From Campylobacter sp. RM10537 (GTDB taxonomy: Bacteria > Campylobacterota > Campylobacteria > Campylobacterales > Campylobacteraceae): DNA of 64,000 nt. Below the pieces are notes generated by a model. That model was not told the origin of the DNA, made no database searches, and worked only from the letters and a program-made list of their open reading frames with translations. This document shows positions 45,269 to 54,227 of the stretch, piece after piece; position 1 is the first letter of the stretch; each line of letters begins with the position of its first letter. The stretch spans positions 1,302,001 to 1,366,000 of the forward strand of contig NZ_CP059597.1 in NCBI RefSeq assembly GCF_022369435.1, in the 5' to 3' direction. The translations under genes were made by a program, and so were the position numbers.

Positions 45269-46607
45269 TAATATACGACTTTTAGAACAAAATGCTATAA
45301 ATAAAGGCTTAAGCGAAACTATTTTAATGGAAAACGCTGGCGCGGCTTTAGCAAGGTTTGTTTCACAAAAAGCTAAAAAATTAAGGGTTAAAAATTCTGA
45401 AATTTTATTTTTATTAGGTGGTGGTAATAATGCAGCAGATGGGCTTGTTGCTATAAGACATCTTAAAAAAGTTAAAGCTTATAAATTGGGTCTTAGGGAA
45501 AATGATACATTTAAACATCAAGAGCAAATTTTAATCAATTTTGGCTTTAAGATGATAAAAAAAGAACCTAAAATTCATAAATTTAAAATTATTGTTGATT
45601 GTATTTTAGGTACAGGTTCTAATAGGGCTTTAGATGAAAAGTATTGTTTATTGTTGGAAAAAATCAATAAAAGTAAAGCTTTAAAAATAGCTTGCGATAT
45701 TCCTACAAATTTAAATTTTAATCCTTGTTTTAAAGCTGATATTACAGTTTGTATGGGTGCTCTAAAAGAAATTTTATTAGAAGATTTTACTAAAGAATTT
45801 GTAGGGAAAATAAAACTTTTAAATTTGGGTGTAAATATGAAAAAATTTGCCCCTAGTCAATGCAATCTTTTGGAAAAAAAAGATCTAAAAACGATCAAAA
45901 GAAATGTAAATTCTAACAAAGGCAAATTTGGTCATGTTTATATAGTTGGAAATTCAAGTGCAGGAACTTTATCAGGACTTGGAGCGCTTAATTTTGGGAG
46001 CGGACTTGTATCTTTAGTTGCTAAAAAAACTTTCTCTCCTCTTTTAATGCTAAAGCGAAAAATTTCAAAAGAAGCCACAGCTATAGCTTTGGGTATGGGG
46101 CTTGAAAATTTAGATTTTTTAAAAGATGAAATATTGCAAAATATTCCTTTGGTATTAGATGCCAATTGTTTTTTAAGCGAAGCAATTTTGTGGTATTTAA
46201 ATAGAGAAGATGTTGTAATTACTCCACATCCTAAAGAATTTACAAGACTTTGGAAAATGTGCTTTGATGAAGAGTTGAGTGTGGAAAATTTACAGAAAAA
46301 TCGTTTCTTTTATGCCAAAAAATTTGCTAAAAATTATAATTGTGTTTTAGTTCTTAAAGGGGTAAATCCTATTGTAATACAAAAAGAAAAAATATTTGTA
46401 ATTAATCTAGGCAATGAAGCTTTGGCAAAAGGTGGAAGTGGGGATGTTTTAAGTGGAATGATAGCTACACTTTTAGGGGCTAAATTTAAAGCTTTAAAGG
46501 CGGCTAAAAATGCTTGTTTAGCCCATGCTTTAGTTGCTAAAAAATATAAATTTAACAAAAATAGCTTTGATGCAATTAAACTTATAAAAGGATTAAAATG
46601 CTTGTAA
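45252..46607 (+). CDS. nnr: Bifunctional NAD(P)H-hydrate repair enzyme (epimerase + dehydratase)
   Basis: 451 aa fusion. The N-terminal YjeF epimerase domain has LMENAGAALARFV, FLLGGGNNAADGLVA and VDCILGTGSN. The C-terminal carbohydrate-kinase-like dehydratase has GNSSAGTLSGLGALNFGSGL, the TPHPKEFTRL motif and the GGSGDVLSGMIATLLG ADP-binding loop. It repairs damaged NADHX/NADPHX. The epimerase domain is somewhat shorter than usual. It starts inside the upstream NYN gene and its end overlaps purN by 10 bases. Confidence 0.93.
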   Translation: MKAITDNIRLLEQNAINKGLSETILMENAGAALARFVSQKAKKLRVKNSEILFLLGGGNNAADGLVAIRHLKKVKAYKLGLRENDTFKHQEQILINFGFKMIKKEPKIHKFKIIVDCILGTGSNRALDEKYCLLLEKINKSKALKIACDIPTNLNFNPCFKADITVCMGALKEILLEDFTKEFVGKIKLLNLGVNMKKFAPSQCNLLEKKDLKTIKRNVNSNKGKFGHVYIVGNSSAGTLSGLGALNFGSGLVSLVAKKTFSPLLMLKRKISKEATAIALGMGLENLDFLKDEILQNIPLVLDANCFLSEAILWYLNREDVVITPHPKEFTRLWKMCFDEELSVENLQKNRFFYAKKFAKNYNCVLVLKGVNPIVIQKEKIFVINLGNEALAKGGSGDVLSGMIATLLGAKFKALKAAKNACLAHALVAKKYKFNKNSFDAIKLIKGLKCL

Positions 46608-47167
46608 AATTAGCAATTCTTTTTAGCGGAAACGGAAGTAATTTAGAAAATATTTTAGAAAAACTTCACCAAAAAACCATAAGAGGTAATACTTATGAAG
46701 TAGTACTTTGTCTTTGTAATAAAAAAAATGCCTTTGGTATACAAAGAGCTAAAAAATATGGACTTGAAAGTGTGATTGTTGAACATGAAAATTTTTCTTC
46801 TAGAGAAGAATTTGATCAAGTTTTGGTAGAAAAAATTCAGCAAAGTGGAGCAGATTTGACAATATTAGCTGGATTTATGAGAATTTTAAGTCCTATTTTT
46901 ACAAAAAATATTAAAGCAATTAATCTTCACCCTTCCTTACTCCCACTTTTTAAAGGAGCTCATGCCATAAAGGAGAGTTTTAAGAGTGACATGAAGGTAG
47001 CTGGAGTGAGTGTGCATTGGGTTAATGAAGAACTTGATGGTGGAAAAATCATTTCACAAAAAGCTTTTGAAAAAGAAGAAATGAATTTTAGTGAATTTGA
47101 AAAAAAAATTCATGATTTAGAGTATGAGATTTTACCTGATAGCGTGATAAAAATATTTGAATCTTAA
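46598..47167 (+). CDS. purN: Phosphoribosylglycinamide formyltransferase
   Basis: 189 aa. Transfers the formyl group of 10-formyl-THF to GAR in purine synthesis. The nucleotide loop is LFSGNGSNLENIL. The catalytic block NLHPSLLPLFKGAHAI has the Asn/His pair. GVSVHWVNEELDGGKII supplies the catalytic Asp. Length is normal. It overlaps nnr and is followed by the TerC-family gene after 12 bases. Confidence 0.96.
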   Translation: MLVKLAILFSGNGSNLENILEKLHQKTIRGNTYEVVLCLCNKKNAFGIQRAKKYGLESVIVEHENFSSREEFDQVLVEKIQQSGADLTILAGFMRILSPIFTKNIKAINLHPSLLPLFKGAHAIKESFKSDMKVAGVSVHWVNEELDGGKIISQKAFEKEEMNFSEFEKKIHDLEYEILPDSVIKIFES

Positions 47168-47179
47168 TAAGGAAAAATA

Positions 47180-47899
47180 ATGTTTGAATGGATTTTTAAC
47201 TTTGATTCTTGGATTGTTTTGATTACCTTAACAGCGCTTGAAATTGTGCTTGGGATCGATAATATCATTTTTTTAGCTATTTTGGTAGCTAAATTACCTC
47301 CAAAATCTCGGGATAAAGGTCGTATTTTAGGTCTTGCTTTTGCAATGATAACAAGAATTTTACTTCTTTTATCGCTTTTTTGGGTTATGAAACTTACAAA
47401 ACCTTTATTTGATATCGTGGGTAATGAAATTTCTGGTAGAGATTTGGTACTTTTATTTGGCGGACTTTTTTTGATTGTAAAATCAATGAAAGAAATTAAA
47501 GATCAAATTCTACATAAAGAAGAAAATGAAAGTCAATTTAAGGCAAGCAATAAATTATGGGTAGTTATAGCTGAAATAGCAGTTATAGATATAGTATTTT
47601 CTTTAGATAGCGTAATTACAGCTGTAGGAATTGCTAAAGATGTTACGATTATGATTATAGCAGTAATTTTTGCCGTAGGGGTAATGCTTTTTGCTTCTAA
47701 ACCCATTGCTAATTTTGTTGAAAAATATGCTAGTATAAAAATTTTAGCACTTACATTTTTAGTATTAATCGGGGGTGTGTTAGTAGCTGAAGGTTTTGAT
47801 ATACATATAAATAAAGCTTATGTTTATGTTGCCATGATTTTTGCTTTAATTGTGCAAATGTTAAATATTTTAGATCAAAGAAAGGAAAAAAATGCCTAA
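47180..47899 (+). CDS. TerC family membrane protein
   Basis: 239 aa with about seven membrane segments. The family signatures are ALEIVLGIDNIIFLAIL (TM1-2) and AVIDIVFSLDSVITAVGI (TM5), each with conserved acidic residues in the membrane that are thought to bind metal. TerC relatives are linked to tellurite resistance and to manganese export or metal loading of secreted proteins; the function here is not established. It overlaps the PhnA-like gene by 8 bases. Confidence 0.9.
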   Translation: MFEWIFNFDSWIVLITLTALEIVLGIDNIIFLAILVAKLPPKSRDKGRILGLAFAMITRILLLLSLFWVMKLTKPLFDIVGNEISGRDLVLLFGGLFLIVKSMKEIKDQILHKEENESQFKASNKLWVVIAEIAVIDIVFSLDSVITAVGIAKDVTIMIIAVIFAVGVMLFASKPIANFVEKYASIKILALTFLVLIGGVLVAEGFDIHINKAYVYVAMIFALIVQMLNILDQRKEKNA

Positions 47900-48101
47900 A
47901 GATGTTAATGGAGTTGAATTAAATTCAGGAGATAATGTAAGTGTGATTAAAAATCTTAAAGTAAAAGGGGCTAGTACTACTTTAAAAAGAGGAACAACAA
48001 TAAAAAATATTAAATTAAGCTCAAAAGATAATGAAATTGAAGCAAAAGTAGATAAATTTGGAACCATTGTTCTTAAAACAGAATTTTTAAAGAAGATTTA
48101 G
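47892..48101 (+). CDS. PhnA-domain protein, short form lacking the zinc ribbon
   Basis: 69 aa. It matches only the C-terminal PhnA/YjdM domain: DVNGVELNSGDNVSVIKNLK, then LKRGTTIKNI and GTIVLKTEFLKK. Longer homologues have an N-terminal Cys4 zinc ribbon, which is absent here; no Cys is present at all. Despite the name, the family has no proven role in phosphonate use. The ATG lies inside the end of the TerC gene, preceded by AAAGGAAAAA. Confidence 0.85.
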   Translation: MPKDVNGVELNSGDNVSVIKNLKVKGASTTLKRGTTIKNIKLSSKDNEIEAKVDKFGTIVLKTEFLKKI

Positions 48102-48109
48102 GTAAAAAA

Positions 48110-49294
48110 TTGCGAATTTTGCTCATACTGCGAGGAAATTATTATGCAGGACAAGAAGAATTTATCATTGAAAATCAATTGCAAGATTTTACACTCGATT
48201 TGAATTTTTTTCGCTCTCTTTCTGGAAGTGTGAAAGAAATTCCGAGTGAATATAGAAATTTAAACACTAAAGATGATACTCAACTTTATAAAATTTTATT
48301 CACTCTTTTAGAATTACGTATGCAAAAAGGTGAATTTTGTGTTGTTAATACATATGATCAAATCTTAAAAAACTATAAAGAATTAGCAAATAAGTATCGT
48401 TACTCAATTTATATTGTAGAATTTAAAAGTTCTTTAGAGCAATGCTTTAAAAAAAATATACAAAAAGCTAAAGAAAAAGGCTTTTTAATTCCTTATGATC
48501 TTTTAGAGAGAATGCATTTTTTACTAGAGAAAATTCCTAAAAAGTATCCAATTTTAGCTCCAGATAATTGGAGGGAATGTCTTTATAAGGTTCCTAATTT
48601 AAGCAATTATAAAAAAATTCATCATATAGGAGATATCCAAGGATGCTATAGCGTTTTAAGAGAATATATTAAAAAGATTAAGGAAGATGAGTATTATATT
48701 TTCTTAGGAGATTATATCAATAGAGGCATAGAAAATGGTAAGGTTTTAAAATTTTTATTAAAAATTTGTGAAAAAGAAAATGTGTGTTTACTAGAAGGAA
48801 ATCATGAAAAATATCTTATAAATTGGGCAAATGGAGAATTTGCCAATTCCAAGGAATTTAATGAAAATACATTAAAAGATTTTAGAAAAGAAAAACTCAC
48901 TCCAAATGATGCACAGAAATTTTATCCTTATTTAAAAGAATGTTTGTACTATAAATTCGAAGATAAATTAATTTTTTGTTCTCATGGGGGTGTGGATGTT
49001 TTACCTTCTAATCCTTCTCAGATTAGCTTTATGCCAAGTTATGATTTTATTTATGGAGTTGGACATTATGAAAATAGTCAAAGCATCGCTAATCAGTTTT
49101 GCAATTTAAATAAAGAAAATATTTATCAAATTTTCGGACACAGAAACAGAGAAAAACTACCAACTCAAATTGCAAAGCGTGTTTTTTTATGTGAAGGAAA
49201 AATTGATGCTGGGGGATATTTGCGTGTTGTAACCTTAAATAAGCAAGGATTTAAATGCATAGAAATAAAAAATAATATTTACAAGAAGAAATAG
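48110..49294 (+). CDS. Metallophosphatase fused to a degenerate polynucleotide-kinase-like domain
   Basis: 394 aa, TTG start at 48110 with AGG about eight bases upstream. The C-terminal half is a calcineurin-like PPP phosphatase: HHIGDIQGCYSVL (D-x-x), FLGDYINRGIEN, LLEGNHEKYL, FCSHGGVDV and IFGHRNREK. The N-terminal half (residues 1-150) follows the layout of P-loop polynucleotide kinases, including the Arg/helix part EKGFLIPYDLLERMHFLLEKIP, but the expected GxxGxGKS loop is replaced by RGNYYAGQEEF. It therefore lacks the nucleotide-binding Lys and is probably not an active kinase. Substrates could be RNA or nucleotides, or phosphoproteins; the reaction is uncertain. Confidence 0.8.
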   Translation: MRILLILRGNYYAGQEEFIIENQLQDFTLDLNFFRSLSGSVKEIPSEYRNLNTKDDTQLYKILFTLLELRMQKGEFCVVNTYDQILKNYKELANKYRYSIYIVEFKSSLEQCFKKNIQKAKEKGFLIPYDLLERMHFLLEKIPKKYPILAPDNWRECLYKVPNLSNYKKIHHIGDIQGCYSVLREYIKKIKEDEYYIFLGDYINRGIENGKVLKFLLKICEKENVCLLEGNHEKYLINWANGEFANSKEFNENTLKDFRKEKLTPNDAQKFYPYLKECLYYKFEDKLIFCSHGGVDVLPSNPSQISFMPSYDFIYGVGHYENSQSIANQFCNLNKENIYQIFGHRNREKLPTQIAKRVFLCEGKIDAGGYLRVVTLNKQGFKCIEIKNNIYKKK

Positions 49295-50662
49295 TTAATC
49301 TATCTCTTCTTCATTGCCAGTTTTTTTTACAATTTTAACTCGTTCTATGGAATTGCCATCCATTTTTTTAACTTCATAATAGCACAATTCATCCTCAATA
49401 CGATCACCTACTACCGGTAAACGACCTAATAAATTAAAAACATAACCCCCTATAGTTACTTGTTCAAGATCTTCATCGTAGCTAATTAAAAGCATCTCTT
49501 CAACCGTTTCTATATCACAACGTCCTTGAAATTCATAAATATTTTCAGCGAGTTTTTTATAGCTATCTTCTTCATTTTCGTTTTTAATTTCACCAATAAT
49601 TTCTTCCATAATATCTTCTACGGTTAAAATTCCAGCAGTGCCACCATATTCATCAACAACAAGTGCAGTATGGGATCTTTCTTTATTCATTCTTACTAAA
49701 ACTTTTGAAATACTGATGTTTTCAGGAACTAAAATAAGAGGTTTAACAAAAGAGTCTAAATTTTTATCTTTAGAATTAAGTTCATTTTGAACTATATCAC
49801 GTATATGAATCATCCCTAAAATACTATCTTTAGAACCATCTATATAAGGAAAACGTGTGTGTTTATGATCACAAATAATTTGCATATTTTCTTCATAAGT
49901 TTTTTGCTTATTTAAACAAATCATATCTTTACGTGGTGTCATAATTTCTTTTGCAACTGTATCTGAAAAATCAACTGCATTGCGGATAATTTCAGTTTCA
50001 AATTCGTCTAAAATACCGCCTTTTTGACTTTCGCTTGCAATGATTTTAATTTCTTCTTCGCTATGGGTTAATTCACTTTCTTTAGCAGGTTTAATTCCAA
50101 AAATTTTTAAATTAATTGCCGCTAGAAAATCAAAAATTTTAATAAAAGGCAAAAACAATATCCAAAACCAATTTAGAGGTCTGGCTATCCAAAGTACTGC
50201 TTTATCAGCTATAGCTATAGCTATAGATTTTGGCACAAGCTCTCCTAAAACCACATGCAAGAGAGTGATAATGCTAAAAGCAATAATAAAAGAAATAGTA
50301 TGGATAAAAACAGCATTAAAACCTAGTTTTAATAAAGCAGATTCAAGCATTTTTGCAATTGCTGGTTCACCGATCCAACCTAAAGCAAGGGAACTTAAAG
50401 TTATACCTAATTGACAAGCGCTAAGATAAGTATCAAGTTTAGAAGTAACTTCTAATGCCTTTTTGGCACCTGGTTTTTTTTCTTTAATCATTTCTTCGAT
50501 TTTTGTTCGTCTTACTTTTACAATACTAAATTCAGATAAAACAAAAAATCCATTTAAAAGCACTAAAAATAATGCAACAAAAACCATAAATATAGAATAT
50601 CCTAAATCAAAAGATGAAGAAGGTAAAGTTTGATTTAAATCAAAAACCTGACTGGGGTCCAA
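49295..50662 (-). CDS. CNNM/CorC (HlyC/CorC) family transporter with CBS pair
   Basis: 455 aa. The N-terminal DUF21/CNNM membrane domain (about 20-200, four hydrophobic segments, LSEFSIVKVRRTKIEEM and the LGELVPKSIAIAIAD motif) is followed by two CBS domains (MTPRKDMICLN and the VDEYGGTAGILTVEDIMEEIIGE block). A C-terminal CorC_HlyC domain (GRCDIETVEEML and the GGYVFNLLGRLP stretch) ends the protein. Homologues export Mg2+ or other cations. The stop abuts that of the convergent phosphatase gene. It is separated by 63 bases from the upstream SbmA-like gene on the same strand. Confidence 0.88.
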   Translation of the reverse strand: MDPSQVFDLNQTLPSSSFDLGYSIFMVFVALFLVLLNGFFVLSEFSIVKVRRTKIEEMIKEKKPGAKKALEVTSKLDTYLSACQLGITLSSLALGWIGEPAIAKMLESALLKLGFNAVFIHTISFIIAFSIITLLHVVLGELVPKSIAIAIADKAVLWIARPLNWFWILFLPFIKIFDFLAAINLKIFGIKPAKESELTHSEEEIKIIASESQKGGILDEFETEIIRNAVDFSDTVAKEIMTPRKDMICLNKQKTYEENMQIICDHKHTRFPYIDGSKDSILGMIHIRDIVQNELNSKDKNLDSFVKPLILVPENISISKVLVRMNKERSHTALVVDEYGGTAGILTVEDIMEEIIGEIKNENEEDSYKKLAENIYEFQGRCDIETVEEMLLISYDEDLEQVTIGGYVFNLLGRLPVVGDRIEDELCYYEVKKMDGNSIERVKIVKKTGNEEEID

Positions 50663-50725
50663 TGAAACTCCTTATAAATTAAAATAAAATATTTAATTAT
50701 ACACAATTAAAAGTAAATTTTTTGC

Positions 50726-52228
50726 TTAATTTTTTATTTTATAATCTATACTGATTTGAAATTCTTTTAAACGTTTATAAATACTTCTAAGTTGGGTAAT
50801 AGTTGTCCAATTTGTAATAAAAACACTAAAAGAACTTCTTACCTGATCAAACGCATTATTTATCTGCATTACAATTCCAAGTGTTATAATACCTCCAAAA
50901 AGACTTGGAGCCATGATTAAAAAAGGAATAATAACAATGATTTGCTCAAATAAAATTAGCCAAATATTAAAATAACCATAATGTAAAAAAAGCCTTTTGT
51001 AATTAAATTTAAGTCCAGTAAAAAGTTCTATTATGGTTTCGTTTTTTGCAAATTCTTTTCGATTATCTTCTGCATAAACCAATTCTTTTCTAAAAGCTGC
51101 TTCTGATTTTTGATTGTTATATTCTAAGCCTGGAAGTTTAATCCCTACAAACCAAGAGGCTATCAAGCCACCTAAAGAAATAAAAAGAGCAACATAAACG
51201 AGCAAGCCATCTATATTTTTTAAAAAATATAAACTTGAATTTTCATTTAAATTGAAAAATAATGCTTTAGTAGCTAAATCGCTTAAATTCCATAAAATAG
51301 GAATAAAAGCCACAAGAGTCATCAAGGCTTTTACAAATGAAAGTCCAAGGCTTTCTACAATTTTGGAAAAATTATAAACATCTTCTTGAATTCTTTGAGA
51401 ACTTCCTTCGATATTATCATCTTTATTTTTCCAAAATTTTAAATAAGAAAAAGTCATAGCTTCTCGCCATTTAAAAGCATAAATACTCGCGAAATAAATA
51501 TTGATTGTTGCAATAATAACATAAGGGATAGCAATTCCTAAAAAAACAAAAATGAGTGAATAAAAATCTTGCAAATCATAGAAAGGTTTCTCAAGTATTG
51601 CGGGTGTATAAAGAAAATGTTGCAATAGGGTTTGATAATAATAAATTGCCAATTTATTAATAAAATTCGCATTTTCAAAAGAATTTTGAGCCTGTTCGTT
51701 AGCTTTGATAATGCTTTGTACCACTGAATTAATTTGATCTAGAGATAAATTTTGTTTTAAAATATTTTTATCTTTAATTTCTTGAGAAATTCGAGTTGAA
51801 TTTTGTTCTTTATAGGATTTTTGATCTTTTAAAATTGTAATAATTTGCTTAAAAATATCTTTGTCAATATAGGATGAATTTTGCATAGCCTCAATATCTT
51901 GTCTTTGTTTGTTTTCATTTTGAATTTCTTGAATTTTTTTAGCTTTAGCTTTTTCATATATAAGACTTTGATTATAATCTTTAGAGTTAATATGAAGTTC
52001 TCTAAGTAAAGAAGGTGTGATTTTAAAATTTTGTTTAAATTTTGCTTCGTCAAAATTTAAAATAATAGCATTAATTTTTGGTTTTTGTATAGCATTATAA
52101 AAGTCATTATACCAAGAATTAAGCGCTACATTAAAACTTGTTTGAAGATATAAAAAAAGCAAAAGCAAAAAGAGTCCTAAATAAGCCCATAAAGCCCATT
52201 TTTTAGAAGCAAAAAAAGAACGAAACAT
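50726..52228 (-). CDS. SbmA/BacA-like ABC-type peptide transporter (membrane part)
   Basis: 500 aa. Starts MFRSFFASKKWALWAYLGL. About six to seven membrane segments are visible. The SbmA_BacA signature region is around 255-320 (FKWREAMTFSYLKFWK and the EGSSQRIQEDVYNFSKIVESLG stretch). It has no ATPase domain, as is normal for this family, which uses the proton gradient to import peptides and peptide antibiotics. A periplasmic loop of about 180 residues, Gln/Lys/Asn-rich, is longer than in E. coli SbmA. In C. jejuni as I recall, an iron-uptake gene block follows; here the next gene is the carboxyspermidine dehydrogenase. Confidence 0.85.
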   Translation of the reverse strand: MFRSFFASKKWALWAYLGLFLLLLFLYLQTSFNVALNSWYNDFYNAIQKPKINAIILNFDEAKFKQNFKITPSLLRELHINSKDYNQSLIYEKAKAKKIQEIQNENKQRQDIEAMQNSSYIDKDIFKQIITILKDQKSYKEQNSTRISQEIKDKNILKQNLSLDQINSVVQSIIKANEQAQNSFENANFINKLAIYYYQTLLQHFLYTPAILEKPFYDLQDFYSLIFVFLGIAIPYVIIATINIYFASIYAFKWREAMTFSYLKFWKNKDDNIEGSSQRIQEDVYNFSKIVESLGLSFVKALMTLVAFIPILWNLSDLATKALFFNLNENSSLYFLKNIDGLLVYVALFISLGGLIASWFVGIKLPGLEYNNQKSEAAFRKELVYAEDNRKEFAKNETIIELFTGLKFNYKRLFLHYGYFNIWLILFEQIIVIIPFLIMAPSLFGGIITLGIVMQINNAFDQVRSSFSVFITNWTTITQLRSIYKRLKEFQISIDYKIKN

Positions 52229-52319
52229 TAATCCCCTTATTTAATTATATTTTGATATTCTACTTTAGCAAGGTAAAAAATGATATAATACGGCATTTAG
52301 CTTATTAAAGGAATAAATA

Positions 52320-53525
52320 ATGAAAAATCTTTTAATCATAGGTGCAGGAGGAGTTAGCCGCGTAGCTACCGTAAAATGTGCGATGAATTCTGATACTTTT
52401 TCTAAAATCACTTTAGCTAGTAGAACTAAAAGCAAATGTGACGAAATTGCCACTTTTATTAAAGAACGTTTAGGAGTGCACATTGAAACTGCTCATATTG
52501 ATGCTGATGATAGTAATGCAGTTGTAGAGCTTATTAAAAAAACTGGGGCGCAAATTTTACTTAATGTTGCTCTACCTTATCAAGATTTAAGTTTAATGGA
52601 TGCTTGTATAAAAGCAGGAATTCATTATATAGATACGGCAAACTACGAACATCCTGATTTGGCCAAATTTGAGTATAAAGAACAATGGGCAAGAAATGAA
52701 AAATTTAAAGAAGTTGGAATTTTAGGACTATTAGGAAGTGGATTTGATCCTGGAGTTACCAATGTTTTTTGTGCTTATGCGCAACAAAATTTGTTTGATG
52801 AAATTCATTATATTGATATTTTAGATTGTAATGCAGGTGATCATGGTTATGCTTTTGCAACTAATTTTAATCCCGAAATTAATCTACGTGAGGTATCAGC
52901 TAAAGGGCGTTATTGGGAAAATGGACAATGGATAGAAACAGAGCCTATGCAAATAAAAATGGAGTGGGATTATCCAGAAATTGGGGTTAAAGATAGTTAT
53001 TTGCTTTATCATGAAGAACTTGAAAGTTTGGTTAAAAATATTAAAGGGCTTAAAAGAATTCGATTTTTTATGACCTTTGGCCAAAGTTATCTTACTCATA
53101 TGAAATGTCTTGAAAACGTTGGAATGCTTGGAATTAAACCTATAATGCATCAAGGAAAAGAAATTATTCCTATAGAATTTTTAAAGACTTTATTGCCAGA
53201 TCCTGCAAGCTTGGGACCAAGAACTAAAGGTTATACAAATATAGGTTGTGTAATACGTGGAATAAAAGATGGCAAAGATAAGCAAATTTATATTTATAAT
53301 GTTTGTAATCATGAAGAATGTTATAAAGAAACTGGCGCACAAGCTGTAAGTTATACTACAGGAGTTCCAGCAATGATAGGGACTAAACTCATTGCTAAAG
53401 GAATTTGGCAAGGTAAAGGCGTGTTTAATATGGAAGAATTTGATGCTAAGCCTTTCATGGATGAGCTTAATTCTAGTGGGCTTCCTTGGAAAATTATCGA
53501 AATGACGCCAAGTTTAGGAGAGTAA
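52320..53525 (+). CDS. Carboxynorspermidine/carboxyspermidine dehydrogenase
   Basis: 401 aa, saccharopine-dehydrogenase fold. The N-terminal Rossmann motif is LLIIGAGGVSRVA (4-16). A catalytic core with DTANYEHPD and LGSGFDPGVTNVF follows, then a C-terminal domain ending PWKIIEMTPSLGE. It makes carboxyspermidine from putrescine and aspartate semialdehyde, in the alternative spermidine route described for C. jejuni (this corresponds to Cj0172c from memory). The partner decarboxylase is not in the window. AAAGGAATAAATA precedes the ATG. Confidence 0.93.
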   Translation: MKNLLIIGAGGVSRVATVKCAMNSDTFSKITLASRTKSKCDEIATFIKERLGVHIETAHIDADDSNAVVELIKKTGAQILLNVALPYQDLSLMDACIKAGIHYIDTANYEHPDLAKFEYKEQWARNEKFKEVGILGLLGSGFDPGVTNVFCAYAQQNLFDEIHYIDILDCNAGDHGYAFATNFNPEINLREVSAKGRYWENGQWIETEPMQIKMEWDYPEIGVKDSYLLYHEELESLVKNIKGLKRIRFFMTFGQSYLTHMKCLENVGMLGIKPIMHQGKEIIPIEFLKTLLPDPASLGPRTKGYTNIGCVIRGIKDGKDKQIYIYNVCNHEECYKETGAQAVSYTTGVPAMIGTKLIAKGIWQGKGVFNMEEFDAKPFMDELNSSGLPWKIIEMTPSLGE

Positions 53526-53542
53526 GTGTAAAATCACTTACT
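53521..53542. terminator. Bidirectional hairpin between convergent genes
   Basis: An 8-bp perfect stem (agtaagtg / cacttact) with loop taaaat is followed by TTTT on the plus strand. The stop codon of the dehydrogenase gene (53523-53525) lies in the left arm and the stop of the facing gene (53538-53540) lies in the right arm. Confidence 0.7.
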
Positions 53543-54227
53543 TTTGTCCTATATAAATGAAATGTTGAACACTTCCTTCAAAATTGTAAAGATTGATAAG
53601 TTCATAATCACCCCAAAATAAAGGTTTAAAAGGCTTAAAGTCTTCTTTTAATTCTTCAATATCTTTAGTGAAGCGAATAAAAGAAGATCCACTTAATCTA
53701 CCACTTGGACATTCTTTGACTTCACATAGGCCATTTTCCATAATTTCTCCTCTTTCATACATACTATAACCTTTATCGCTCATCATAGTTGCAAAGATGA
53801 TAGCACCTTCATTGCAAATATCATACAATTCTTGAACAGTTTGTTTAAAGCTTTCAAAAGGAAGATAATAAAGACTTTGATTGGCTAAAATTAAATCCAT
53901 TTTTACATTAAAAAGATTTTTTATGCTTGAATTAGGGGTAATAACATGAAAATTATTAGAGTTTAATTTAGGATCTCTTTCCCAAATTTCTTTTAAACTA
54001 GGAACTATATCTAAGCCATAAGCCTTATACCCCCCCCCAGTAATATCTTGAAGATATTTAGAATGCACACCATTACCACAACCAAAATCTAGTAAATTTC
54101 CACTTGTTTTATTGAGTTTGTATTTTAAAATTCTTTCGTAAAATCTTATAACATGACCATCAGGATATTGTAATCCATAACCCTCTTTTTCATATTTTTG
54201 AGTATAAGCAGATAAAGAATTATCCAT
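53538..54227 (-). CDS. SAM-dependent methyltransferase, phase-variable (G9, in frame)
   Basis: 229 aa class I methyltransferase. Motif I is NLLDFGCGNGVHSKYL, and YKAYGLDIVPSLKEI supplies the acidic strand-2 residue. A post-motif DLILANQSLYYLPF is also visible. The tract of nine G residues (minus strand of 54030-54038) encodes the GGG in ITGGGYKAYG. At nine residues the frame is open, so the gene is on in this sequence; a change of one or two would stop it early. It corresponds to the phase-variable Cj0170 from memory. Substrate unknown. The stop codon is shared with the terminator hairpin of the convergent gene. Confidence 0.88.
   Translation of the reverse strand: MDNSLSAYTQKYEKEGYGLQYPDGHVIRFYERILKYKLNKTSGNLLDFGCGNGVHSKYLQDITGGGYKAYGLDIVPSLKEIWERDPKLNSNNFHVITPNSSIKNLFNVKMDLILANQSLYYLPFESFKQTVQELYDICNEGAIIFATMMSDKGYSMYERGEIMENGLCEVKECPSGRLSGSSFIRFTKDIEELKEDFKPFKPLFWGDYELINLYNFEGSVQHFIYIGQK
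54030..54038 (-). repeat. Poly-G (9) phase-variation tract
   Basis: Nine C on the plus strand inside the methyltransferase coding region. It is the only G/C homopolymer of eight or more that I found in the window. Tracts of this length mutate at high rate in Campylobacter. Confidence 0.9.
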
